Assembly (NCBI GenBank): GCA_963703325.1
Contig: OY969805.1
Location: 744,001 to 808,000 of the forward strand
Direction of reading: 5' to 3'
DNA length: 64,000 nt
Source of the DNA: Aquilonibacter sp963703325
GTDB taxonomy: Bacteria; Vulcanimicrobiota; Vulcanimicrobiia; Vulcanimicrobiales; Vulcanimicrobiaceae
Shown here in pieces: positions 42,520 through 51,593 of the stretch; position 1 is the first letter of the stretch; each line of letters begins with the position of its first letter. A model generated the notes under the pieces. That model saw nothing but the letters and a program-made list of their open reading frames with translations. It ran no database searches and had not been told where the DNA came from. The position numbers and the translations under genes were made by a program.

Positions 42520-43063
42520 GTGACCGTTCCGCGCTACGCCATCGTTCTTCTTGCGGTGACGCTGTCAGCCGCGTGTTCCGGGAGTTCCGGCTTTACGACA
42601 ACGCAATCCACGGCGCTCCCGGGAGCCGGAGCGCCTTCGTTACATCGGAACCTTTCCGATCCCCTACAATACGTTCGAGGGCACATGCGGATCGAGCGTG
42701 ATGCCGACCTCATTGACCGTCACCGGGACGGCAGCCAGTACGGATTCAGATGGCAATGCGATCACGCTCCTTTACGGACACACGAACGGTGGGGCTGTCG
42801 CCTGGACATTCGCCAACCTGCCCGGACCGGGACAAGCGAATCCGAACCTTACCTCAAGCTACGTCATCAACAGCACCGGCATCATTTACGTGAACCTTTT
42901 TACCGGATGGGGGCCAATCGCGAATTCTCAAGCAGAGATCCTGATCACGACGCAATGGCAACCTCCCGCACAATCGCTCTTTGGAACCGTGTACTTTGTG
43001 TCCGGGCCGCTGCAGTGTCGTGAGAGCAAAGGCGGCGCAGCGATCGATCCGCCGAGCTCGTAG
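42520..43063 (+). pseudogene. Lipoprotein gene interrupted by a frameshift
   Basis: GTG 42520 follows AGGAGGGG (42506-42513) and a TAAGAT box, and encodes a lipoprotein signal (YAIVLLAVTLSAACSGSSG). The reading frame must shift by one base between about 42600 and 42690 to continue into a second, clearly protein-like frame that ends at 43063 (IPYNTFEGTCGSSVMPTSLT onward, Gly/Thr-rich beta). Without the shift the first frame gives unlikely His/Arg-rich sequence to 43023. It is either a decayed gene or an assembly error. Function unknown; an extracytoplasmic beta protein is likely. Confidence 0.65.
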
Positions 43064-43079
43064 GATCATCGAGCCAAGT

Positions 43080-45362
43080 TCACACGTAGTTTTTTTCCGG
43101 CGCCATGGCTTGGGTCTGAACGAGGTCCTCGAAGGCGTGAAGCGGTAGCGGTCTGCTGATGAGATAGCCCTGGAAACGGTCACAGCCGAGTCCCCTTAGC
43201 GCATGGCGTTGACTGAGCGATTCGACGCCTTCGGCGGTGACCGATAACCGAAGCTTGTGCGCGATCGAAATGATCGATTCGGCGAGCGACCGATCTACGT
43301 CGCGTTCGATACCCTCGACGAACGTGCGATCGATCTTGAGCGTATCGAGCGGCAACCGCTTGAGATACGAGAACGAACTGTAGCCCGTTCCGAAGTCGTC
43401 GACGGCAATGCGAATGCCCATGCGCTTGATACGCTCGAGCACGCTGTGATCCGCTTCCGCATTGGGCACGAGCGCAGACTCGGTAATTTCAATCTCCAAG
43501 ACCGAGGGATCGGCGTCGTTGTCTCGCAGCACGTTTGCCACCATGTCCACGAAGTCCGGATGGGCCAATTGCCGCGAAGAAATATTCACGGCCATCGAGA
43601 TCGGCCTGCCTTCGATCTGCCAGCGCATGGCCTGTCGCACCGCAGTCTCGATCGCCCACTTGCCGATCGCAACGATAGCACCGGTCTCCTCGGCGATCGA
43701 GATGAACTCGGCCGGGGGGTGAATGCGCCCCTCGGACCCCATCATGCGCAGCAGCGCTTCTGCCGCCACGATGCGGTTGCTCTTCGCGTCGACGATCGGT
43801 TGGTAGTGCAGGATTAAACTATCTGAGCTGACCGCCGTCTGCAGTTGATTCTGGATGTGATGGCGGCGCGCCGCGCCCTCATGCATACGTTCGGCAAACA
43901 TGGCGTACGGCGGACCCGACTGTTCCTTCGCAACGTACATCGCCGTATCGGCGCTGCGAATGAGCACTTCCGGATCCGTTCCATGCGCCGGATACAACGC
44001 AACGCCGATGCTGGCCGCAACCGAAAACTCGTACGTACTGACGTAGAACGGCTCCGAAAGTCCCTGGATCGCCTGCCTGCATATTCTTTCGACGAACGGT
44101 TCGTTCCCGATGGATTCCAGCACCGCCACGAATTCATCGCCACCCCACCGCGCGACCAGCGTGTGCTCGGGTAGGAGTGCGCGTATGCGATCGGCGACGG
44201 CTTTCAAAAGCAGATCGCCGACCGTGTGGCCCAGCGTATCGTTGACGTCTTTGAAGCGGTTGAGGTCGAGAAAGAGCACGGCGCAAATTTCTCCGGCGCG
44301 CTCCGCTCGGTCCAGCGCTTCGATAAGCGCCTCGCGCATGGTGGCCCGATTCGGCAGTCCCGTCAGTTGGTCGTATCGCGCCAGACGCTCGAGCGAGAGC
44401 TGCGCCTCTTTCCGCTCCGAAATGTCCATGAGCGTGCCGAGCCGGCGGATCGCTCTACCGTTCGAATCATACTCGTGCTTCCCGCGCAACTGGACCCATC
44501 GCATCGTACCGTCGGGGCGTTGGATACGATGATCCAAGGTAAACTCTTCGGCCGTTGATTGCGCGCGCTCGAGTTCGATATCGACGCGACTGCGATCCTC
44601 GGAAGGCAGGGAGCGGCGATACAACTCGGCGAGTGCAGCATTTGGCGTGTCCAAAGGAAGCCCGAAGATACGGAGCACTTCAGCAGAACACTCGATCGCG
44701 CCGCTTTGGATATTCAGAATCCATTTTCCGAGATGCGTGATCGTGTGGGCTTCCTCCACGTCAGCCATAGCCTGCTCGGCCGCAAACTGATTCAAAATCG
44801 CCGTGCGCTGACTACGAATGTGGAGCGACGCCGGAATGAACGCTAGCGTATACCCCGTTCCGTAAATGACGAGCGTCGCGAGACCGTCCGGCGTCCACAA
44901 TAAGCCGCGGAACGCTGAGTATCCGACCATGAACAGGAATCCGATCGCCATCGCTGCTGCAAGCGCGCGCGAATCGTAAAATGCATTTTGTGCGCCGATA
45001 ATGACCAGGAGGCCGGAAGCGATATACAGGTTCTGGTCGCCACTGTTAACGACGAGCGCGGCGATAACACAAAGCGCAAGCACGCCCTGAACGAATTGCA
45101 GGGGCGAAGCATAGCGTCGCGCCGCCGGAACGAAGAGGATCAAGCCGGCGACGACGACGGAACAGGCCGTGCACGCAAAGCGCAACGGAAGCGAATCCGG
45201 GGGCAGGCCCGGCAGAACGACAAGCACGTAGTGAAATGCCGGTACCAGCACGCCGATGAGCACACTGTATAAGAGCGCCGTGCTACAGCTATTGCGCTGA
45301 AGCCAGAGCTTATAAAGATCCTCCGGCCGGTCGCCCGCGCGCTGTTCTTCGGAAGCGAGCAC
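43080..45362 (-). CDS. Membrane PAS-GGDEF-EAL c-di-GMP turnover protein
   Basis: The 760-residue protein has about 7-8 N-terminal membrane helices (first about 200 residues) and a PAS domain. The GGDEF domain is intact (ARWGGDEFVAVLES), and the EAL domain (VAAEALLRM; AVDDFGTGYSSFSYLKRLPL) has the loop-6 DDFGTGYSS motif. Both synthesis and breakdown of c-di-GMP are possible. The start is GTG with an upstream region containing a TCGGCC/GGCCGA dyad. Confidence 0.9.
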   Translation of the reverse strand: MLASEEQRAGDRPEDLYKLWLQRNSCSTALLYSVLIGVLVPAFHYVLVVLPGLPPDSLPLRFACTACSVVVAGLILFVPAARRYASPLQFVQGVLALCVIAALVVNSGDQNLYIASGLLVIIGAQNAFYDSRALAAAMAIGFLFMVGYSAFRGLLWTPDGLATLVIYGTGYTLAFIPASLHIRSQRTAILNQFAAEQAMADVEEAHTITHLGKWILNIQSGAIECSAEVLRIFGLPLDTPNAALAELYRRSLPSEDRSRVDIELERAQSTAEEFTLDHRIQRPDGTMRWVQLRGKHEYDSNGRAIRRLGTLMDISERKEAQLSLERLARYDQLTGLPNRATMREALIEALDRAERAGEICAVLFLDLNRFKDVNDTLGHTVGDLLLKAVADRIRALLPEHTLVARWGGDEFVAVLESIGNEPFVERICRQAIQGLSEPFYVSTYEFSVAASIGVALYPAHGTDPEVLIRSADTAMYVAKEQSGPPYAMFAERMHEGAARRHHIQNQLQTAVSSDSLILHYQPIVDAKSNRIVAAEALLRMMGSEGRIHPPAEFISIAEETGAIVAIGKWAIETAVRQAMRWQIEGRPISMAVNISSRQLAHPDFVDMVANVLRDNDADPSVLEIEITESALVPNAEADHSVLERIKRMGIRIAVDDFGTGYSSFSYLKRLPLDTLKIDRTFVEGIERDVDRSLAESIISIAHKLRLSVTAEGVESLSQRHALRGLGCDRFQGYLISRPLPLHAFEDLVQTQAMAPEKNYV

Positions 45363-45465
45363 AGTATTTCATCGGCCGCGAAAGCCCGCGGGCCGAAGTG
45401 CCGCCGGCGCCCGAGCCTCGCCCCTAGTCAAAAGTTTACAATAGGTCGCTTCTACGATTGCTCGT

Positions 45466-46377
45466 CTACGGTGATGTTGGTTGCCATTTTGTTCCGTCGG
45501 AGAAATCGACTTCGTCGACAAACGCGGACAGCGTGGAGATTTGATTCTTATATTTGATCTGAGCGACCGGAGGAGCAGTACCCCGTATTTGCGCTTCGGC
45601 GTATGCGCGGAGCCCAGGAATAAGCACCCCGGAGTAATTGCGGCAGTTGTTCTTTACAACCGCGCCGTTCGGAATCGCCGCGCGGACGTCGAGAGCGTCA
45701 TCGCTGAGAACACTCCCGTCTGGGCCATTATGCCGACACGTGATTCGCACGTGCTCTATCGGCTTACTCGCCGTGTTCTCAATTGTTGCGCACTCTCGCG
45801 GCTCGCTTGATCCAGTCGACTCGACCTTCGATACCCTTACCGGAGCCCCCGCAGGATTGACTGCCGTACCGTCGATTGTCGGCATGCAATGCCACAACGT
45901 GCCATTTGGGTGTTCTACGGATGCAACAAACTTGACAAGGCTGGCGGTGGGTTTCGCTCCTGACCACTCCCTGAGCACCATCCGACAAAAACCTACGGCT
46001 CGTCCCCTCACCAATCCAGTTTGTGCTCCCGGGGCGAAGGTCCCGGATGCTGTGGGGTTCGGCCCGGTCGCGGACGCAAGGTAGAACTCGTCGTTCTCGT
46101 CAGCGTCGCCTGGCTGCACCCACGAAAAATCAAACAGCACCCACATTACGGGGCTGGGGCCGAGATTCGTAAATGATATGCACTCGAACCAAATGGTTGG
46201 ATACGTTCCGTCGTTCGTAAAGTCAATTTTGTCGATATGAATCCCCGATGACGGAATCTGCAAAGCGTACGGTACACTCGGCTCGTCAGCCACGCCTCTT
46301 GAGGTCGACGACGCAGCGAGAAGTAAGGCGCCGGCCACAATCATTATGGCTCGCAGCGGAATCAGTCGATGCGTCAC
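45466..46377 (-). CDS. Secreted protein of unknown function
   Basis: The 303-residue protein has an N-terminal signal (LRAIMIVAGALLLAASSTSR) and a beta-rich body containing two similar halves (IWFECISFTNLGPSPVMWVL; STGSSEPRECATIENTASKP), each resembling an Ig-like fold. No catalytic motif is visible. It overlaps the multicopper oxidase gene by ATGA and is therefore the last gene of the copper/redox operon. Confidence 0.65.
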   Translation of the reverse strand: MTHRLIPLRAIMIVAGALLLAASSTSRGVADEPSVPYALQIPSSGIHIDKIDFTNDGTYPTIWFECISFTNLGPSPVMWVLFDFSWVQPGDADENDEFYLASATGPNPTASGTFAPGAQTGLVRGRAVGFCRMVLREWSGAKPTASLVKFVASVEHPNGTLWHCMPTIDGTAVNPAGAPVRVSKVESTGSSEPRECATIENTASKPIEHVRITCRHNGPDGSVLSDDALDVRAAIPNGAVVKNNCRNYSGVLIPGLRAYAEAQIRGTAPPVAQIKYKNQISTLSAFVDEVDFSDGTKWQPTSP

Positions 46378-47804
46378 GCGATGTAATCGACCTCGGTCAT
46401 CATGCCGTCCATCATGTGAATTTCGTTGTGGCAGTGCAGCAACCAGCGGCCCGCGGGCGAGTCAGCATCGAAAATCCAGGTGAGCGTGCCGCCGTTCGAG
46501 CGCACCAATGACGTATCTTTTTCGAGCGGACGCGCAAGCGGCTTCCCGTCGATCTCGACGACCCGGAAGACGTGTCCGTGCAAGTGCATCGGATGATCCA
46601 TGTCGGTCGTATTCTTGAAGTGCACGCGCACGCGATCACCGCGGCGCACCGCGATCTTCGCCGTATTCGGCCAGGTCGCACCGTTGAGCGTCCAGCGCGG
46701 CGAATTCCACGCGCCGCCGCCAAGCGTGTACGCCTTGCGCACGGTGATGCCGCGCTCGTCGACCGCCGTGGCGAAACCCGTGGCCAGCTTTTCGTAGGTG
46801 AGATAGTCGACGCCCTCGACCGATTGTGGCGACGAGAGCGGCGCCGCCTTTTCATAGCCGTCGGTATACACGACCATCGCTTGCCCGAACGCAAGCGGAT
46901 CGCTCGAAAGCCCTTGCAACAACCACGCGCCGGGTTTGCGCACTTCGAACCACGCATCGTAGCGTTCGGCCACGCCGATCCGCAGCGCGTCGAATTCCAT
47001 CGGAACCGGCACCGGATTGCCGTCGGCGTGGGTGACGCGCAGGCGGTGGCCGGCTAGACGCACGTAGCGCGTTTGCGTCGCACTGGCGTTGAGGACGCGC
47101 AGCCGCACGCGATCGCCGGCCTTGACGCGCAAGCGCTTGGTGTTCGGATACGTCGCGCCGTTGATGCAGTGGGCGAGGTAGCGGACCTCGTCGCCCATCT
47201 TGTCGTCGGGCTTCATCGCGCGCATCTCCGGCGATCCCATCGGATCGATCATCGGTGCACGGCTATCGCCCATCATCGCCGCGCGGACGCTCGCAAAGTC
47301 GGGCACGTCGTGAAAGACGATCGCGCACTCGACGTCGGCCGGCTCGTCACGCGGATCATCGACGATGAACATGCCGAACAGTCCACGCAGCACCCCAAGG
47401 GCGCCGGCGTGATCGTGATACCAGCGTGTCCCGGGCGGATTCGGAGCAAAACTATAAATGAATCGTCCGTCGTATGGAATCGGCGCTTGCGTCACGCCGG
47501 CCGCGCCGTCCATCGCATTGGGAAGCACCATCCCGTGCCAATGCACGGAAGTTGCAATCGAGGATTGATTGACGTACTCGACGTGCACCCGCTGTCCGTG
47601 CGCAACGCGCAGCAGCGGGCCGGGAATGCTGCCATTGTAGCCGATCGCGTTGACGACAATGCCCGGTGCGGGTGTGTAGCGCATCGGCGTTGCAAGCAAA
47701 CGATACGAAACGACATCGCTTGCACGCGCACGTTCTGAAAGCGGGGCGAGCGCGAGCGCGCTCATCGACCCGGCGACGGCGGCGACAAACCGCGAGCGGC
47801 GCAC
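46374..47804 (-). CDS. Multicopper oxidase
   Basis: The 476-residue protein has a signal peptide (RRSRFVAAVAGSMSALALAP, partly Tat-like). The copper-ligand motifs are HWHG, WYHDHAG, HPMHLHGHVF and LLHCHNEIHMMDGM, giving the type-1, type-2 and type-3 sites of a laccase/CueO-like oxidase. It would oxidise metals or phenolics with O2 in the periplasm. It overlaps the cytochrome gene upstream by one base and the secreted protein downstream by four. Confidence 0.92.
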   Translation of the reverse strand: MRRSRFVAAVAGSMSALALAPLSERARASDVVSYRLLATPMRYTPAPGIVVNAIGYNGSIPGPLLRVAHGQRVHVEYVNQSSIATSVHWHGMVLPNAMDGAAGVTQAPIPYDGRFIYSFAPNPPGTRWYHDHAGALGVLRGLFGMFIVDDPRDEPADVECAIVFHDVPDFASVRAAMMGDSRAPMIDPMGSPEMRAMKPDDKMGDEVRYLAHCINGATYPNTKRLRVKAGDRVRLRVLNASATQTRYVRLAGHRLRVTHADGNPVPVPMEFDALRIGVAERYDAWFEVRKPGAWLLQGLSSDPLAFGQAMVVYTDGYEKAAPLSSPQSVEGVDYLTYEKLATGFATAVDERGITVRKAYTLGGGAWNSPRWTLNGATWPNTAKIAVRRGDRVRVHFKNTTDMDHPMHLHGHVFRVVEIDGKPLARPLEKDTSLVRSNGGTLTWIFDADSPAGRWLLHCHNEIHMMDGMMTEVDYIA

Positions 47805-48355
47805 TATTGGCCGATGACGATCGGCCGGTCGATGGTCTTGCCGTCATAGACGATATGAATCGTCCATGCGCCCGACATCGAGAACTCGACCCGCCCGATG
47901 TAGACGTGCGGATCGGATGTTGCGTGCAGCGTGACGTTGGGCGAATGCATCGACATGCTCCCCATCGCCATCGACGCCACGGCGGTTACACGTTTGGGCG
48001 CAACGCCGGGGAAACGCACGCTGACGTCGGCGTAATCGCTAGGATGCGCCGGTGCGACGGTGATGACCGGCTGATCGGCCGCCGCGCCCCCATCGAGGCC
48101 GGAAAGATAGTCGGCGATGTCGCCCGCCTGTGCGGCGGTGAAGCCGTAGTTCGGCATCGGGGCCTTGGGATTGATGATTGCGGTGATGATTTGCGGCCGC
48201 GTGCGGTGATGTTCGATGCCGTAGAGCGCCGGATAGGGCGCAGTGCCTCGAAAAGTCGCGCCATGGCACGCCTGACACCCGTTTTGGGCAACGAGTTTTG
48301 CCCCGGTGTTAACCTCAGCGACGACCGTCAGGGCGAACAGAGCGTGGAAGAGCAT
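47804..48355 (-). CDS. Cytochrome c with C-terminal FixH/YtkA-like domain
   Basis: From ATG 48355 the protein is 183 residues. It has a short signal peptide (MLFHALFALTVVAEV), a class I cytochrome c domain with CQACH and distal Met in APMPNYGF, and a C-terminal beta domain (VASMAMGSMSMHSPNVTLHA; GAWTIHIVYDGKTIDRPIVI) like the YtkA/FixH family tied to copper handling. It probably delivers electrons to or from the multicopper oxidase. A longer frame upstream is not favoured. TATACT lies 9 nt upstream of the ATG. Confidence 0.85.
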   Translation of the reverse strand: MLFHALFALTVVAEVNTGAKLVAQNGCQACHGATFRGTAPYPALYGIEHHRTRPQIITAIINPKAPMPNYGFTAAQAGDIADYLSGLDGGAAADQPVITVAPAHPSDYADVSVRFPGVAPKRVTAVASMAMGSMSMHSPNVTLHATSDPHVYIGRVEFSMSGAWTIHIVYDGKTIDRPIVIGQ

Positions 48356-48434
48356 CCTAGAAGGAGTATATCGTAAAGGGCAAGTTAATGGCGCAGGATG
48401 ACCCGGTCGCTCGCATAAGCAGGCAGGCAATTTG

Positions 48435-49721
48435 ATGTTCTATGATGCTGAGCCCGGCGGGGATGGGGGGCTGCTCGCGCGGCTACTCGGCATTACCTAT
48501 GAGATCTTGCACGCGCAAGAGATCGCGCCCGCACTCGAGTCGATCTCGCGCGCGGTTGCCGACCTGTTCGGCTTCAAGTATGTGACGATCGTCGCCGCCG
48601 ATGCGCCGGGCGGTGAACTCTACCGGCGCGTGCTGCTCGGCTTTCCCGACGAGGTAATCCGCGAGCGACTCGGCGAGCACATCGACCGGCGCGCGGTCAT
48701 GCAGATTCTGCCCGCGGAATCTGAAGTGTTGCCGTACTGCTTCTACAATCCGGCCGAGCGTGAGATCTACTGGAAGCAGAGCATCTACACCGGCTATCGT
48801 CCGCTCAACGAGCCGCGCAGCGCGCCGGACGCGTGGCACGAGCGCGATACGCTCACCCTGGTGCTGCCCGACCGTGACGGCAATATGCTCGGCTATCTGT
48901 CGGCAGATGCGCCGCTCGACGGCAAAGTGCCGTCGATCGAAACGCTGCGTCGCATGCAGCTCTTTACCAATCTGGTGGGCCTCGCGCTCGCCAGCTCGCG
49001 TTCGCACGCGGTCGAAACCGAACAGCGCCAGAATCTCGAGCAAAACGCGCGCTTGCAGAACGAGTTTTTCAGCATGGTGTCGCACGAAGTGCGTTCGCCG
49101 CTGGCCGCGATTCGCGGCGCGACTGCGTTGTTGCAAACACATTTTGAGACACTCGGACTGGAACGGCGGCAGGAGCTGCTTGGCGTGCTCTCCAGCTCGA
49201 CCGCACGGCTCTCGTCGATCTTCGAAGATTTCTTGTTGCTCTCGCGCATGGACGCGGGCCACTTGGCGCTGCGCATCGAGCGCATTTCGCCGGTCGGCAT
49301 CATCGAAGAGTCGATGGCGCGCATGCGCAGCGAATATCCGGAACGGCTCTTCAACGCCGCCTATTTCGATCCGGTGCCGTACATGCTCGCCGACGAGGGC
49401 CGCGCGGTGCAGATTCTCACCAACCTGCTCTCCAACGCGGTGAAGTACAGCTATCCGACCAGCGCGATCCACATCGACGTGAAGGTCAACGACGGACGCG
49501 TGCGCATTGCGATCGTCAACGAGGGGCCGGGCATCGGGCAAGAGGATCGAATGAAGCTTTTCACCCGGTTTGGACGCGTGTCGTCGGGCGAGGGATCGAC
49601 GGGCCTCGGGCTCTACATCTGCCGCGAACTCGTGAGCATGATGCACGGCCAGATCGGCTTCGAGAGCGAGCCGGAGAAGCGCACATCCTTCTGGTTCACC
49701 CTCCCGCAGGCGGTGCCTTAA
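48435..49721 (+). CDS. GAF-domain sensor histidine kinase
   Basis: About 428 residues. A GAF-like domain (about 20-195) is followed by a coiled helix and HisKA with the phosphorylated His in FFSMVSHEVRSPLAAIRGA. The HATPase_c domain has the N-box (LTNLLSNAVKYS), G1 box (VNEGPGIG) and G2 box (GSTGLGLYICRELV). No membrane helix is present, so it is a soluble sensor. No response regulator gene is adjacent. The ATG at 48435 is preferred over TTG 48432. Confidence 0.9.
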   Translation: MFYDAEPGGDGGLLARLLGITYEILHAQEIAPALESISRAVADLFGFKYVTIVAADAPGGELYRRVLLGFPDEVIRERLGEHIDRRAVMQILPAESEVLPYCFYNPAEREIYWKQSIYTGYRPLNEPRSAPDAWHERDTLTLVLPDRDGNMLGYLSADAPLDGKVPSIETLRRMQLFTNLVGLALASSRSHAVETEQRQNLEQNARLQNEFFSMVSHEVRSPLAAIRGATALLQTHFETLGLERRQELLGVLSSSTARLSSIFEDFLLLSRMDAGHLALRIERISPVGIIEESMARMRSEYPERLFNAAYFDPVPYMLADEGRAVQILTNLLSNAVKYSYPTSAIHIDVKVNDGRVRIAIVNEGPGIGQEDRMKLFTRFGRVSSGEGSTGLGLYICRELVSMMHGQIGFESEPEKRTSFWFTLPQAVP

Positions 49722-49766
49722 CCTAGGAAGTAGCTATTTTCGTGCTTCTATGGTAGAACCGGGAGC

Positions 49767-51593
49767 GTGAAGACCCGCCCCGATATCCGCAACGTCGCCA
49801 TCATCGCCCACGTCGACCACGGCAAAACCACGCTGGTGGACGCCATGCTCAAACAGAGCGGCGTGTTCCGCGAAGGCCAGCATGTCGCGACCCGCGTCAT
49901 GGACTCCAACCCCCTCGAACGCGAGCGTGGGATTACGATCCTGGCCAAAAACACCGCCGTACGCCACGGCGACGTGAAGTTCAACATCGTCGACACGCCC
50001 GGCCACGCCGACTTCGGCGGTGAGGTGGAACGCGTGCTGCAGATGGTCCAGGGCGTGCTCTTGCTGGTCGACGCCGCCGAAGGCGTGATGCCGCAGACGC
50101 GCTTCGTACTGCGCAAGGCGCTGGAGCTCGACCTCAAGGTGTTGGTGGCGATCAACAAGATCGACCGCAAGGACGCGCGGCCGACCGAAATCGTCAACGA
50201 GGTCTTCGATCTCTTCATTGAACTGGGCGCCAGCGACGAGCAGGCCGACTTTCCGATCGTCTTCACCAACGGCAAGCTCGGCATCGCCAAACGGTCGCTC
50301 GAGGAAGAGAGCGCCGATCTCGAGCCGCTCTTCGACCTCATCAAGCATCACGTGCCCGAAGCGCCAAGCGAAGATGGGCCGTTCCAACTGCTCATCTCCG
50401 CGATCGACCACAACAAGTACGTCGGGCGCATCGGCATCGGCCGCGTCTTCCGCGGCAGCTCGAAACTCAACGCGCCGATCGCGAAGGTCGATCGTGAAGG
50501 CACGGTCGTCGGCGGCCTCCGCCTCACCACGCTGCTGACCTTCGCCGGTCTCGAGCGCATCGAGGTCGATGAAGCGTCGGCCGGCGACATCGTCTGCGTC
50601 TCGGGTATCGACGATCTCAACATCGGTGACACGATCGCCGACGCGCTCCTGCCCGAAGGCATTCATGCGGTTGCAGTCGACGAACCGACCGTGTCGATGT
50701 CGTTCTCGGTGAACAACTCGCCGTTCGCGGGGAAGGAAGGCAAGTTCCTCACCTCGCGCCAGATTCGCGATCGGTTGATGCGCGAACTCGAGTCGAACGT
50801 CGCGCTGCGCGTCGCCGACACCGAGTCGGCCGATACGTTCGAAGTCCGCGGGCGCGGTGAGCTGCATCTCTCAATCCTCATCGAGACGATGCGTCGCGAA
50901 GGCTACGAGCTCGCGGTTTCAAAGCCGCAGGTGATCATCATGGAGCGCGACGGCAAGAAATGGGAACCGGTCGAGTACGTCGTGGTAGACGTCGCCGAGG
51001 ATTACTCGGGCGCGGTGATCGAGTCGCTCGGCAAGCGCAAGGCGATCATGTCGAACATGATCAACATCGGCGACTCGCGCCGTCTCGAGTACACGATGCC
51101 GACGCGCGCGATCTTCGGTTTGCGTGGAGAACTATTGACCCTCACGCGCGGTACCGCCGTGATGTCGCACACCTACTACGACCATCAAGAGTGGCAGGGG
51201 GAGCTGCCGGGCCGCAATGTCGGCGCGCTGGTCGCGACCGATACGGGCCGTGCCACCGCGTACGCGATCGCCGGCGTGGAGCAGCGCGGACGCTTCTTCG
51301 TCGACCCCGGCGAGGACATCTACGAAGGCATGGTCGTCGGCCGCGCCAACGACGATAAGGACGTTGGGCTCAACGTCGTGCGTGAAAAGAAACTGACCAA
51401 CATGCGCGCGTCGGGCAGCGACGACACCGTGAAGCTGCCGCCCAAAGAGAACATGTCGCTCGAGCGCGCGATCGAATTCATCGAAGACGACGAACTGGTC
51501 GAGGTCACGCCGCAATCGATTCGCTTACGCAAGCGCATCCTCGACGAAAGCGACCGCCTCAAGGCGCGCCGGCGCGAAAAAACCAGCGTCTAG
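49767..51593 (+). CDS. typA: GTP-binding ribosome-associated protein TypA/BipA
   Basis: The 608-residue protein begins RNVAIIAHVDHGKTTLVDAM with the GTPase motifs G1 (AHVDHGKT), G2/G3 (RERGITI, DTPGHADFGGEVE) and G4 (NKIDR), then EF-G-like domains and the TypA C-terminal region (GRNVGALVATDTGRATAYAI). It acts on the ribosome in stress and 50S assembly. The start is GTG, with GGGAG a few bases upstream. It ends 4 bp into the convergent exporter gene. Confidence 0.95.
   Translation: MKTRPDIRNVAIIAHVDHGKTTLVDAMLKQSGVFREGQHVATRVMDSNPLERERGITILAKNTAVRHGDVKFNIVDTPGHADFGGEVERVLQMVQGVLLLVDAAEGVMPQTRFVLRKALELDLKVLVAINKIDRKDARPTEIVNEVFDLFIELGASDEQADFPIVFTNGKLGIAKRSLEEESADLEPLFDLIKHHVPEAPSEDGPFQLLISAIDHNKYVGRIGIGRVFRGSSKLNAPIAKVDREGTVVGGLRLTTLLTFAGLERIEVDEASAGDIVCVSGIDDLNIGDTIADALLPEGIHAVAVDEPTVSMSFSVNNSPFAGKEGKFLTSRQIRDRLMRELESNVALRVADTESADTFEVRGRGELHLSILIETMRREGYELAVSKPQVIIMERDGKKWEPVEYVVVDVAEDYSGAVIESLGKRKAIMSNMINIGDSRRLEYTMPTRAIFGLRGELLTLTRGTAVMSHTYYDHQEWQGELPGRNVGALVATDTGRATAYAIAGVEQRGRFFVDPGEDIYEGMVVGRANDDKDVGLNVVREKKLTNMRASGSDDTVKLPPKENMSLERAIEFIEDDELVEVTPQSIRLRKRILDESDRLKARRREKTSV

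Noticed and set aside
49722..49766. Hairpin before typA
   Set aside because: GAAGTAGC and GCTTCTA do not form a convincing stem, and the region is too short to support a regulatory RNA.
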